Made by a program: the position numbers and the translations under genes. The notes under the pieces are model-generated. The model saw nothing but the letters and a program-made list of their open reading frames with translations, ran no database searches and had not been told where the DNA came from. Below are positions 24,253 to 32,450 of a DNA stretch of 44,046 bases, piece after piece. The DNA comes from Dehalococcoidia bacterium UBA1141 (GTDB lineage: Bacteria > Chloroflexota > Dehalococcoidia > Lucifugimonadales > UBA3495): assembly GCA_002311385.1 (NCBI GenBank), contig DCAE01000012.1, forward strand, positions 50,274 to 94,319, read 5' to 3'. The number at the start of each line of letters is the position of its first letter. Position 1 is the first letter of the stretch.

Positions 24253-25233
24253 ATGATTGGTGATGGGCTAGCCTACGTCGCAGTGGCGGTGCGCAACGTC
24301 ACGGAGGTGGCGCGTACGCTGGAGCGGGATTTTCAGATGGCGAGGTGGGATTGCGCGGTCGGGGATTCTCAAATCACCGCTCCTGTTTTTCCCGTGGGAC
24401 AAACCGCCTTGGCCCTCTTCGAGTTGGGCGACCCATTCGTCGGAGGCGCTGAAAAAACCGGGGTGCATCACCTAGCGGTGTCGGTGGACGACCCGGCCAA
24501 GGCCAGCGTCCAAGCAGCCGAGAACGGGGTGCCATCGCATTTGGGCTCCATACAAGCAGGTTTGGGCGGCGCGTCTCGTTTGCTCTTGGACCCGGCGGCA
24601 ACCGGCGGCGTCATCACTTACCTGTCCGAGCCTTTGAAACTGCCAGCAAGCGCCACATCATCAGCTTCGGGCACCGTGCAACGCATCGACCACATCGGGG
24701 TGGCTAGCTCGGACAACCAATTGGCTATGGAAGTTTTCTCCCGGCGGCTTGGCTGGCCCGTGGAAAGCACCCAGACCGATGCCGAGATGACCACCACGGT
24801 AGAAACCTTCACCTCGGATAAATACGGCGTCACCCATCACACTCGTCAGTCCCGAATTGCGGGTGCCCTCCGGGTGGCGTTTATCACCATAGGCGATTGC
24901 GAGATCGAGTTCTTGCAGGAATTGAATCAAGAATCCAAAGAGGAGAGTTCGCAACGTCCAGCGAGCTCCCAAATTCAGAAAGAGCAAGCGGGAAGCACCC
25001 AGCAAGACCAAAGCGTAATCTCCCGATACATTGATTCCAGGGGGCCGGGCCTGCATCACATTGCCCTCAAGGTCAGCGACATAGACGGTCTGCTGGCCAA
25101 CCTAGCCAAAGCCGGCCACTCATTGATTGACAACGCCGGTCGTCCAGGCAGTCGACGAGCACAGATTGGTTTTATCCATCCAGCAAGTCTGGGAGGACTG
25201 CTGGTACATTTGGTACAGAGGGAAGAGATATGA
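24253..25233 (+). CDS. Double VOC-fold protein, second domain methylmalonyl-CoA epimerase-like
   Basis: A 326-residue protein with two vicinal-oxygen-chelate domains. Residues about 1-120 form a diverged VOC module (GLAYVAVAVRNV, TGVHHLAVSVDDP). Residues about 137-325 form a second one: RIDHIGVASSDN, LEFLQEL-type strand, GPGLHHIALKVSDIDGLL, and HPASLGGLLVHLV, which closely follows methylmalonyl-CoA epimerase. The second module is stretched by a Gln/Ser-rich linker (about 230-260). The His and Glu metal ligands can be placed only roughly. It overlaps the GMC gene by four bases (ATGA), a sign of translational coupling. It may be an epimerase, isomerase or dioxygenase-like enzyme; I would not choose. 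Confidence 0.82.
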   Translation: MIGDGLAYVAVAVRNVTEVARTLERDFQMARWDCAVGDSQITAPVFPVGQTALALFELGDPFVGGAEKTGVHHLAVSVDDPAKASVQAAENGVPSHLGSIQAGLGGASRLLLDPAATGGVITYLSEPLKLPASATSSASGTVQRIDHIGVASSDNQLAMEVFSRRLGWPVESTQTDAEMTTTVETFTSDKYGVTHHTRQSRIAGALRVAFITIGDCEIEFLQELNQESKEESSQRPASSQIQKEQAGSTQQDQSVISRYIDSRGPGLHHIALKVSDIDGLLANLAKAGHSLIDNAGRPGSRRAQIGFIHPASLGGLLVHLVQREEI

Positions 25234-26780
25234 AATACGACTACATTGTTATTGGAGGCGGGTCCGCCGGATGCGTCTTGGCGACAAGGCTTTCCGAAGA
25301 CCCGGACAAGTCCATTCTGCTGCTGGAAGCCGGCCCGGATTACCCGGATTTCGAACACCTACCCCAAGACGTAAAGGGTGGCAACAACATGTGGCTCTCA
25401 GCCTATGGCCCCCACAGTTGGGACTTCCGAGCCAAGGGGTCCGACTTGCAACCCGACCCGGTGGTTATCCCACGAGGCAAGGTCATGGGAGGCTCCAGCG
25501 CAATCAACGGCCAGGTGCTGTTTCGGGGCATTCCAGAAGACTACGACAACTGGGCCGAATGGGGTAATGATGAGTGGGGCTTCACCAAGGTGCTCCCCTA
25601 TTTCCGCAAGATGGAGAACGACCTGGATTTCCCCGGCGGCGACTTTCATGGTAACGAGGGACCGATACCGGTCAGACGGTACAAGCGGGAAGACTGGCTC
25701 CCTTACTTCGGCGCCTTTTATGACGCCTGCGTAAACATGGGCTTTCCGGCAGACCCGGATATGAACCACCCCGATTCCAACGGTGTGGGAACACGACCAC
25801 TGAACAATATCGACGGCGTGCGCATGAGCATGGCGCTGACCTACCTCAGCCAAGCCCGCCACCGGTTAAACATCACCATCCGAGGCAGCATCACCGTGCG
25901 GAAGATACTGTTTGAGGGCAAGCGAGCCGTGGGCGTGGAAGCTGAGAGCGGAGGAGAGGTTTTCTCGGTGGAGGGAGACGAGATTATCTTGAGCAGCGGG
26001 GCCATCGGCTCACCCCAGATATTGATGCTCTCGGGCGTGGGACCTGCCGACCACCTGCGGGAAATGGGCATTCCAATAGTGCATGAGATGCCCGGCGTGG
26101 GCGAAAATCTCAGAGACCATCCGGCTGCGTTCATCCTGTTGAAAGGCAAAGGCGAGGCCCCGGACGACCTGGCTCCCGCTATCCAGATTGGCATGCGCTT
26201 CAGTCATGGCGATTCCCCCACCAAGGCCGACCTGCAGATAAGCCCGATTCTTATGTCCAGCGAGCACCGGCCCGCCAGCGTGTCCATAGACAGCCCTGAA
26301 TTCCATTTCGGCATCAGTTCGGCCTTGCAAAACGCCGTCAGCGCTGGTCGCATCAAACTTGCTTCCACCGACCCAACGGTGCAGCCGGACTTGGACTACA
26401 ACTACTTAGCCGACCCCTACGATCGCAAACGGATGCGCCAAGCAATCCACACGGCTATTCGCATCTCGGAACAACCACCTTTCAGCGATTGGGTGATCGA
26501 AAGGGTGAACCCCACCGACGAGGAAGTGGCTACCGACGAGGCATTGGACAAATGGTTGCTGCTGAACGTCTGCACGCAGCACCATTCTTCAGGCACCTGC
26601 AAGATGGGACAGGCCTCGGACAACATGGCCGTGGTAGACCAGTATTGCCACGTCCAAGGCATGGAAAACTTGCGGGTGGTAGACGCATCCGTGATGCCGG
26701 ACGTAATCCGGGCCAACACCAACGCCACCACCATAATGATTGCCGAGCGCGTCGCCGACTGGATAAAAGAAGGGAAGTGA
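25230..26780 (+). CDS. GMC family FAD oxidoreductase
   Basis: A 516-residue glucose-methanol-choline oxidoreductase. The FAD-binding start is YIVIGGGSAGCVLATRL, then PRGKVMGGSSAINGQVLFRG (GMC signature 1) and SSGAIGSPQILMLSGVGP (signature 2). The catalytic His pair region is QHHSSGTCKMG (about H452), and the C-terminal active-site Asn is in RANTNATTIM. These enzymes oxidise alcohols such as choline or aryl alcohols in the cytosol, reducing FAD. It is translationally coupled to the VOC protein. A palindromic repeat follows the stop and probably ends the transcription unit. The alcohol substrate is unknown. Confidence 0.93.
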   Translation: MKYDYIVIGGGSAGCVLATRLSEDPDKSILLLEAGPDYPDFEHLPQDVKGGNNMWLSAYGPHSWDFRAKGSDLQPDPVVIPRGKVMGGSSAINGQVLFRGIPEDYDNWAEWGNDEWGFTKVLPYFRKMENDLDFPGGDFHGNEGPIPVRRYKREDWLPYFGAFYDACVNMGFPADPDMNHPDSNGVGTRPLNNIDGVRMSMALTYLSQARHRLNITIRGSITVRKILFEGKRAVGVEAESGGEVFSVEGDEIILSSGAIGSPQILMLSGVGPADHLREMGIPIVHEMPGVGENLRDHPAAFILLKGKGEAPDDLAPAIQIGMRFSHGDSPTKADLQISPILMSSEHRPASVSIDSPEFHFGISSALQNAVSAGRIKLASTDPTVQPDLDYNYLADPYDRKRMRQAIHTAIRISEQPPFSDWVIERVNPTDEEVATDEALDKWLLLNVCTQHHSSGTCKMGQASDNMAVVDQYCHVQGMENLRVVDASVMPDVIRANTNATTIMIAERVADWIKEGK

Positions 26781-26864
26781 CCGGCCTATGCTCAATTCTA
26801 TTGAGTAAGTAATCTCTCACCGCCCTTTTCGTAAATGGGGGCTTGGTCCGAACGTCTCCAAAAA

Positions 26865-26949
26865 CCTGTCATTCTGAGGGGTGAAGCGACGAAGAATCTC
26901 TTGGCTTTACAGATTCTTCGCTTCGCTCAGAATGACAGGTTTGAGGCAA
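26865..26949. repeat. Palindromic repeat, family A
   Basis: CCTGTCATTCTGAG at 26865 faces CTCAGAATGACAGG at 26939, with inner AAGAATCT/AGATTCTT arms that extend the hairpin. TTTGAGGCAA follows the right arm, as it does in the copy at 43920-44046. The element is intergenic between convergent genes. Confidence 0.85.
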
Positions 26950-27019
26950 TTACAGTTTTCAGGCAAGGCCGCACAGCGGGCATAGGGGGGATTCTCCCCA
27001 TTGACTCACCAACAGTGGC

Positions 27020-28168
27020 TCACCAACCAAGCGTCCGGCTGGCCAGCTCCGCGCCTTCCCGCATGGTTTTGAGTTTCTCCCAAACTACCATCGGTTGCAC
27101 CCGGACCATCCCGGCTGAAGTGCCAAATCCGCAGTCGGTGCAGGCGATTACCCTGGTTGGATCGTTCCCGACAGCCTTCACCGCCTGTTCCAAGCGGTCA
27201 GCCACGACCTCGGGGTGCTCAACATAGTTGGTCTTGCTGTCGATAACCCCGGCCACCAGCAGCATGTCCTTGGGCAAGGGATATTTTTGGTACACCTTAT
27301 GCTCGTGGGCATGCCGCGGGTTGGCCATCTCCATCACCAACGCCCCAACTTTGGCCTCGTATAACAGGGGCAGAATGTCCTCCAGAGCAACATCGTAGAT
27401 GTGAGGGGATTCGGTATTCCCCCAACAAACGTGGAGCCGGATATTTTCCGCAGGTATGTTTCTGACGGCATGATTGATTGCCCGGATGTGTAATCGGACC
27501 ACCTCTTGGAACACGCTGAGGGGCTCGTCTTGGTAAGCGCCGTGACGCTCCATGGCCAAGTCGGGGCAATCGAGTTGCAATGTCAGGCCTTTGGAGACGA
27601 TTAGCTCGTACTCCTTCCGCATCTCCTCGGCCACGCTCATCACAAACTCTTCGTAGGTGGCGTAATAGTCATTGCGAATGGTCGTGCCGATAATACCGGG
27701 AGACGCAGCAGTCATGAAGAGGTCTTGGAACTTTGCGCTGGTGGCGCTGGCGTGACGAATCAGGTCATCGCATTCCTTCGTTGCTTCGTCCAGCTCCTCG
27801 TAACCAACGGGACCGATGCAAACCGGGGCGTTGCCCAAAATATCCACGGGCCTGATGATTCTATCGCCCATGAGTTCGGCGTAATCCCGGTGCCCTCTAC
27901 GAGCCCAACTGCCGCCAAACCCGCTCATGCGGCTGGTAACGTAGGTTGAGAAGCTCACCCTAGCCTGTTCTCCACTGTTGCCGATGTCCACTCCGGCCTC
28001 GGCTTGCTTGTTGATAACCTCCATGGTCGATGCTTCAACCAAGGGATTCACCGCATCCTGGTCTACCGTCTCGCCCCGGCTGCGAGCGGCCATTAGGTCC
28101 ACTAGCGGCTGCGGCCTTGGCAGGCTACCGGCGTGGGTGGTCAGGATACGTCCTTCGCTTCGCTTCAT
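27020..28168 (-). CDS. Cobalamin-independent methionine synthase-family protein
   Basis: A 382-residue protein equal to the C-terminal catalytic half of MetE. It begins ILTTHAGSLPRP, the family start, and has the zinc site H246 and C248 (HVCWGN), E280 and C346 (TDCGFG). It lacks the N-terminal half of true MetE, so it belongs to the short, archaeal-type or catabolic branch that moves methyl groups between thiol or other methyl donors. GGGAGT is a plausible ribosome binding site. It is divergent from the DUF917 gene (90 bp apart at 28258). Methyl transfer in the catabolism of a methylated compound is an inference from position. Confidence 0.86.
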   Translation of the reverse strand: MKRSEGRILTTHAGSLPRPQPLVDLMAARSRGETVDQDAVNPLVEASTMEVINKQAEAGVDIGNSGEQARVSFSTYVTSRMSGFGGSWARRGHRDYAELMGDRIIRPVDILGNAPVCIGPVGYEELDEATKECDDLIRHASATSAKFQDLFMTAASPGIIGTTIRNDYYATYEEFVMSVAEEMRKEYELIVSKGLTLQLDCPDLAMERHGAYQDEPLSVFQEVVRLHIRAINHAVRNIPAENIRLHVCWGNTESPHIYDVALEDILPLLYEAKVGALVMEMANPRHAHEHKVYQKYPLPKDMLLVAGVIDSKTNYVEHPEVVADRLEQAVKAVGNDPTRVIACTDCGFGTSAGMVRVQPMVVWEKLKTMREGAELASRTLGW

Positions 28169-28257
28169 CTCTTACTCCCCAATAATCTTTCAAACATCGG
28201 AATTGCCAACCCCTTTGGCCCTGAGTCAGCGATTATAAATTATATCCAATTTTCGGT

Positions 28258-28286
28258 TTGACACGGCTATGTCTGGTCACTATAGT
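28258..28286 (+). promoter_or_regulatory. Strong sigma-70-type promoter for leaderless DUF917 gene
   Basis: TTGACA (28258-28263) is followed after exactly 17 bases by TATAGT (28281-28286). The ATG of the DUF917 gene is at 28294, seven bases after the -10, where the transcript should start. No ribosome binding site is found. The mRNA is therefore probably leaderless or nearly so. Confidence 0.8.
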
Positions 28287-28293
28287 CGCGTCC

Positions 28294-29367
28294 ATGTGGC
28301 AGGTAGACGAAAGCAACTTGGAAGCCATCGCCATCGGAGCCGGAATCCTGGGCACAGGCGGCGGTGGAAACCCGTACATAGGCCAACTCAGAGCTAAGCA
28401 GGCAATCAAAGAGCATGGACCGGTAACCGTGCTATCGCCGGAAGAGCTTCCAGAGAACTCTCAGGTGATTTGCGTGGGCGGCATAGGCGCCCCTACCGTG
28501 GGAATCGAAAAAGTGCGGGACATCCAGTCGTATCACGCCCTGCGCGCCATTGAGGAATACACGGGCAAGAAAGCAACGGCGTTAATATCCAACGAGATAG
28601 GCGGCAGCAACTCGGTGGAGCCGATGATTCCTGCGGCCATGACCGGCCTGCCGGTGGTGGACGCCGACGGCATGGGCCGGGCCTTTCCCGAGTATCACCT
28701 GAAAACATTTTTCGTGTACGGCGTGCCTTGGTGCCCCATGGCCTTGTGTGATGAAAAGGGCAACACGGTCATAATCCCTGAAGCGATAAGCGCCCAGTGG
28801 GTAGAACGCATCGCCCGGTCGGTTACTGTCCAGATGGGGTGTGTGGCCTGCTATGCCCTAGCCCCCATGACGGCCCAGCAGGTAAAGACCACCGCCGTCC
28901 TGGGAACGTTGTCATTGGCCTACAACGTCGGCCAAGCGGTGCTTGACGCCAGGGAAAGGCAGGAAGACGCCATTGGCGCCATCTTGGCGGCTTGCCCAGG
29001 CAAGGTTCTGTTCACCGGCAAGGTTGTGGACTTGGACCGGCGCACCGCCGCAGGGTTTGCCCGAGGCAGCGTCACGATTGACGGATTGGGCAGCAACGCT
29101 GGAAGCCGCATGGTCCTAGAATTCCAAAACGAGAACCTGATAGCACGCCATGACAGCGAAATTACCTGCACCGTCCCAGACCTCATCTGCGTAGTCGACA
29201 CTGACCGTGGTGAGCCGATAACCACCGAGCTGATGCGTTATGGGTTCCGAGTGACGGTATTGGGATTTCCCGCTCCCCAACTTTGGACCAGCGACAAGGC
29301 ATTGGCGGTGGCTGGGCCCAGAGCTTTTGGTTATGACGTGGACTTTTCTCCTTTGGTCTTGTCCTGA
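28294..29367 (+). CDS. DUF917 family protein
   Basis: A 357-residue DUF917 protein. I place the start at ATG 28294 because the -35 and -10 elements lie just upstream; an in-frame TTG at 28258 is inside the promoter. It begins MWQVDESNLEAIAIGAGILGTGGGG, a family hallmark, and has ISNEIGGSNSVEPM and VSVT-type central strands. DUF917 proteins usually go with HyuA-type hydantoinase/oxoprolinase subunits; one relative is an S-methylthiohydantoin desulfurase. The HyuA-like gene follows on the same strand after a 98-bp gap that contains a palindromic repeat. A role in the opening or desulfuration of hydantoin-like rings is possible. Confidence 0.88.
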   Translation: MWQVDESNLEAIAIGAGILGTGGGGNPYIGQLRAKQAIKEHGPVTVLSPEELPENSQVICVGGIGAPTVGIEKVRDIQSYHALRAIEEYTGKKATALISNEIGGSNSVEPMIPAAMTGLPVVDADGMGRAFPEYHLKTFFVYGVPWCPMALCDEKGNTVIIPEAISAQWVERIARSVTVQMGCVACYALAPMTAQQVKTTAVLGTLSLAYNVGQAVLDARERQEDAIGAILAACPGKVLFTGKVVDLDRRTAAGFARGSVTIDGLGSNAGSRMVLEFQNENLIARHDSEITCTVPDLICVVDTDRGEPITTELMRYGFRVTVLGFPAPQLWTSDKALAVAGPRAFGYDVDFSPLVLS

Positions 29368-29381
29368 TTAGAAATTAATTT

Positions 29382-29450
29382 ACCGCAGACACGCAGAATG
29401 GGCATAGGGAAAGAATTGTTTTATCTCTGCGCACTCTGCGTCTCTGCGGT
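29382..29450. repeat. Palindromic repeat, family B
   Basis: ACCGCAGACACGCAGA at 29382 faces TCTGCGTCTCTGCGGT ending at 29450. It is related to the element at 13182-13250 by its paired GCAGA..ACG arms. It sits between the DUF917 and HyuA-like genes. Confidence 0.75.
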
Positions 29451-29465
29451 TGAAACGGTGATTGG

Positions 29466-31034
29466 ATGCGAATAGGCGTTGACGTAGGCGGGACTAATAC
29501 CGACGCTGTTCTGATGGACGGTCGTGACCTAGTGGCGCAAGCCAAGTTGCCGACCACCGGGGACGTCACGTCAGGCATTGTGGCGTCCCTGGAAGAAGTG
29601 CTGCGCCAGAAGCCCAAGACGTCCAAAATTACCGGCGTGATGCTGGGCACCACCCACTTCACCAACGCATTGCTGGAACGCAAAGATCTCACACCCACTG
29701 CGGTCCTGCGACTGGCCCTGCCAGCCACGACCCTGCTTCCGCCGCTGGTGGACTGGCCCCAAGAGCTAAAGCAAGCAATCGGCGGCTTCACCTATATGGT
29801 CCACGGCGGCCACGAATTCGATGGCCGGGAGATTGCATCCGTGGACCCGGCGGAGATAAGGGAGGTAGCAAAGCAGATGCGCAAGCAAGGGGTGGAAGCA
29901 GCCGCCATCTGCGGTGTTTTCTCCCCGGTAGACCCGGCTCACGAACAGGAAGCGGCAGCCATTCTCCAAAGTGAGATGCCTGAGATTCAGCTAACTCTTT
30001 CCCACCAGAACGGGCGCATTGGAATTCTGGAACGGGAGAATGCTTCAACTCTAAATGCTTGCTTGTCGAATGTGGCCAAGCACACAATTGCGGGCATACG
30101 CTTGGCCCTCAGCCAGTTGGGTTTGGACGCACGGCTTTACCTCAGCCAAAATGACGGCACGTTGATGGATGCCGATTTTGCCGCCCGGTTCCCGGTATTC
30201 ACCATTGCCTCCGGACCCACCAACAGCATGAGGGGCGCAGCTTTTCTTTCCGGCGTGCGGGACGGCATCGTGGTGGACATAGGTGGCAGCTCCACTGACG
30301 TGGGCGCATTGGTCAACGGCTTCCCCAGAGAAGCGTCAGTGGCCGTAAACCTGGCCGGGGTGCGCACTAATTTCCGCATGCCCGATGTTCTGTCCATCGC
30401 CTTGGGCGGAGGCAGCATCATAAGGCAAAATCCAAAAGGCGCCGATGCTGAAAATGGTGTTGAAGTGACGATCGGGCCGGATAGCACCGGCTACCGACTC
30501 ATAGATGAAGGCCAAGCCTTCGGGGGCGCCACACTAACCACTACCGATATAGCGATCGCTGGGGGACTGGCACAAGCGGGAAACCTGGATTTGGTCAAGG
30601 GGCTGGATAGCTCCTTGGTTAACTGGGTGATTCAGGATATCCAAGCACGGGTGGAAGAGACGGTGGACAAGGTCAAAACTACCGCCGGTCCGGTTCCAGT
30701 GATATTGGTCGGCGGCGGTAGCATCCTGGTGCAAGATTCATTAAGTGGCGCTTCGGAGGTGTTGCGACCGGAACATGCTGAGGTGGCCAATGCTATTGGG
30801 GCGGCCATGGCCCAAGTGGGCGGACAGGTAGAAAAGGTGTTTTCCCTGGACGGAATGAGCCGCCAGACTGCCCTAGATTCTGCCAAGGATGAAGCTATCG
30901 GAAGGGCTGTTGACGCCGGGGCCAATCCCAACTCAATGGAGATTGTAGAACTGGACGAAGTGCCCCTGACCTACCTGCCTAGTAACGCTATCCTCATACG
31001 GGCCAAAGCCGCTGGAGATTTGGCCTCCGAATAA
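29466..31034 (+). CDS. HyuA-type hydantoinase/oxoprolinase subunit
   Basis: A 522-residue ASKHA-fold protein, starting MRIGVDVGGTNTDAVL with the phosphate-1 loop of the hydantoinase/oxoprolinase N-terminal domain. Further sites are GTTHFTNALLERK, IASGPTNSMRGA, and VDIGGSSTDVGAL (phosphate-2 loop). It resembles the ATP-binding N-terminal half of 5-oxoprolinase, which opens cyclic amides with ATP. There is no HyuB gene next to it; its partner is DUF917, which is the other usual arrangement. No clear ribosome binding site is seen, possibly because the repeat at 29382 displaced the original context. Confidence 0.9.
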   Translation: MRIGVDVGGTNTDAVLMDGRDLVAQAKLPTTGDVTSGIVASLEEVLRQKPKTSKITGVMLGTTHFTNALLERKDLTPTAVLRLALPATTLLPPLVDWPQELKQAIGGFTYMVHGGHEFDGREIASVDPAEIREVAKQMRKQGVEAAAICGVFSPVDPAHEQEAAAILQSEMPEIQLTLSHQNGRIGILERENASTLNACLSNVAKHTIAGIRLALSQLGLDARLYLSQNDGTLMDADFAARFPVFTIASGPTNSMRGAAFLSGVRDGIVVDIGGSSTDVGALVNGFPREASVAVNLAGVRTNFRMPDVLSIALGGGSIIRQNPKGADAENGVEVTIGPDSTGYRLIDEGQAFGGATLTTTDIAIAGGLAQAGNLDLVKGLDSSLVNWVIQDIQARVEETVDKVKTTAGPVPVILVGGGSILVQDSLSGASEVLRPEHAEVANAIGAAMAQVGGQVEKVFSLDGMSRQTALDSAKDEAIGRAVDAGANPNSMEIVELDEVPLTYLPSNAILIRAKAAGDLASE

Positions 31035-31061
31035 CGGGAATTACCGGCAAAACCGAGCGGG

Positions 31062-32222
31062 TCAACTACCCTTTGAAGAAAAACGGTCGGGTCTAAAAGG
31101 CAATAATGCGTCCACCCGAATGCCGTCGACGATTTCCATGGTAGCCAGCTCGGCCGCCAGCGGCGCCAAAGTAACTCCGCTGTGCATCAATGCCATGTAC
31201 ACATTCGGCGCAGAGCCGCAGAATCCTATGGCGGGAAATCCGTCCCTCGGCATGGGCCGGAATCCCACCGGCACAGGAGATACCTTGGCCCCGGAAAGGG
31301 CCGGCAAGTATTTGGTCGCCCGGTCTAATAAATCGTTGGCATGGCCTTGAGAATCGTCCCGGTTTAGGCTCTCTTGGCTTCCTTCCCCAATTTGGACCAC
31401 ACCGTTAGCCATCTGCCGCAAGTGGATTTCCGAATGGCCGGGCTCTATCTGAGGAGCGTATAGGACCGACACCTTTTGCAATAGGGGAGGTTGTGGGTCC
31501 GTCCTCACAACCACGCCGGGGCTATACTGTTGCGGCAAATCAACACCAACCATGGCCGCTAGAGCAGTAGTGGCAACCCCAGCAGCCAACACCACCGTAT
31601 CGCAGGGAATCTCGCCCATTTCGGTTTCGACCCCCTCAACAACAGTCTCCCCGTTGGCATTCTGTGTCATTTTGAAGCCTGTGGCTCCGGAGTTGGTACG
31701 AACGATAGCGCCAGCCTCACTGGCGCGAAGAAGGCAGGCGTCAACAATTTTTTGGGTGTCGACATGCCCCTCTACATCGTTTATTGCGGCGGCCAAAACG
31801 GGGCCGGTAACGATTCCCGGTTCCAGGTCTTGAATCTCCCTCTCATTTATGAACCGGCAAGGGTAGCCCCAAAAATGCAGTTCAGCTAATTGAGCCCTAA
31901 GTCTATCTGCGCCATCTTGCGTGGACTCCCATTGCAAATAGCCGCCCCAAGTCAGACCGATGTCGGCATCTAATTCCCTGGCAAATCTGGCCCACATATC
32001 CATGGAGCGGCGGTTGAAGTAATGGTAATAATCAGGGCTTTTGCCGGTGGCGTTGATCCAGGCAAAAGAGTGGCTGCTGGCTCCGTAGCCTGGTTCGCCA
32101 TCATCCAGTACAGTCACGGGTATGGACCGGCGGGATAGTTGAAATGCGATTGAGGCGCCGATGATGCCAGCGCCAACGACCACGACGTGTTTTCTCCCAC
32201 CCAATGGCCTGAGTCGATCCAT
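31062..32222 (-). CDS. DAO-type FAD-dependent oxidoreductase
   Basis: A D-amino acid oxidase/glycine oxidase-family flavoprotein of 386 residues from ATG 32222. The frame continues to ATG 32261 (399 residues); I prefer 32222 because GGGGGG stands before it and the Rossmann strand VVVVGAGIIGASIAF then starts at about residue 13. Other features are ASSHSFAWINATG, the FAD-binding VLAAGV, and the C-terminal ALMHSGVTLAPLAAEL. It oxidises an amine or imino acid and passes electrons to FAD and on to oxygen or a carrier. It is convergent with the HyuA-like gene. A promoter is seen at 32380-32409. Confidence 0.9.
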   Translation of the reverse strand: MDRLRPLGGRKHVVVVGAGIIGASIAFQLSRRSIPVTVLDDGEPGYGASSHSFAWINATGKSPDYYHYFNRRSMDMWARFARELDADIGLTWGGYLQWESTQDGADRLRAQLAELHFWGYPCRFINEREIQDLEPGIVTGPVLAAAINDVEGHVDTQKIVDACLLRASEAGAIVRTNSGATGFKMTQNANGETVVEGVETEMGEIPCDTVVLAAGVATTALAAMVGVDLPQQYSPGVVVRTDPQPPLLQKVSVLYAPQIEPGHSEIHLRQMANGVVQIGEGSQESLNRDDSQGHANDLLDRATKYLPALSGAKVSPVPVGFRPMPRDGFPAIGFCGSAPNVYMALMHSGVTLAPLAAELATMEIVDGIRVDALLPFRPDRFSSKGS

Positions 32223-32379
32223 GGGAGGCCCCCCAAACAACGAGGCCCGGCCTCGTCGCATAAAATCTTATTTAGGCGTTCCCTAATTCATTTGCCCTCA
32301 ATAGACAGACTACGGCGACAATGAACTAAGGCCGAATAATCTTGCTTGATAAAGCCTCTAGGGCTCTCGAGCCAAGCAT

Positions 32380-32409
32380 ATTATAAGAATCTTAGATTTG
32401 AAATGTAAC
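32380..32409 (-). promoter_or_regulatory. Promoter for DAO-type oxidoreductase
   Basis: On the - strand a perfect TATAAT (32385 to 32380) lies 18 bases after GTTACA (32409 to 32404), a 4/6 match to TTGACA. It would give a leader of about 110-150 bases before the DAO-type gene. A GGCTC/GAGCC mini-hairpin lies in that leader. Confidence 0.55.
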
Positions 32410-32450
32410 TACAGTATCATTTTTGGATAGTTAAGCAATATTCGGTTAAT

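Noticed and set aside
32270..32450. tRNA or other structured RNA in the gap after the SelA-like gene
   Set aside because: No cloverleaf or conserved T-loop sequence can be formed; only a promoter-like pair and a tiny hairpin are visible.
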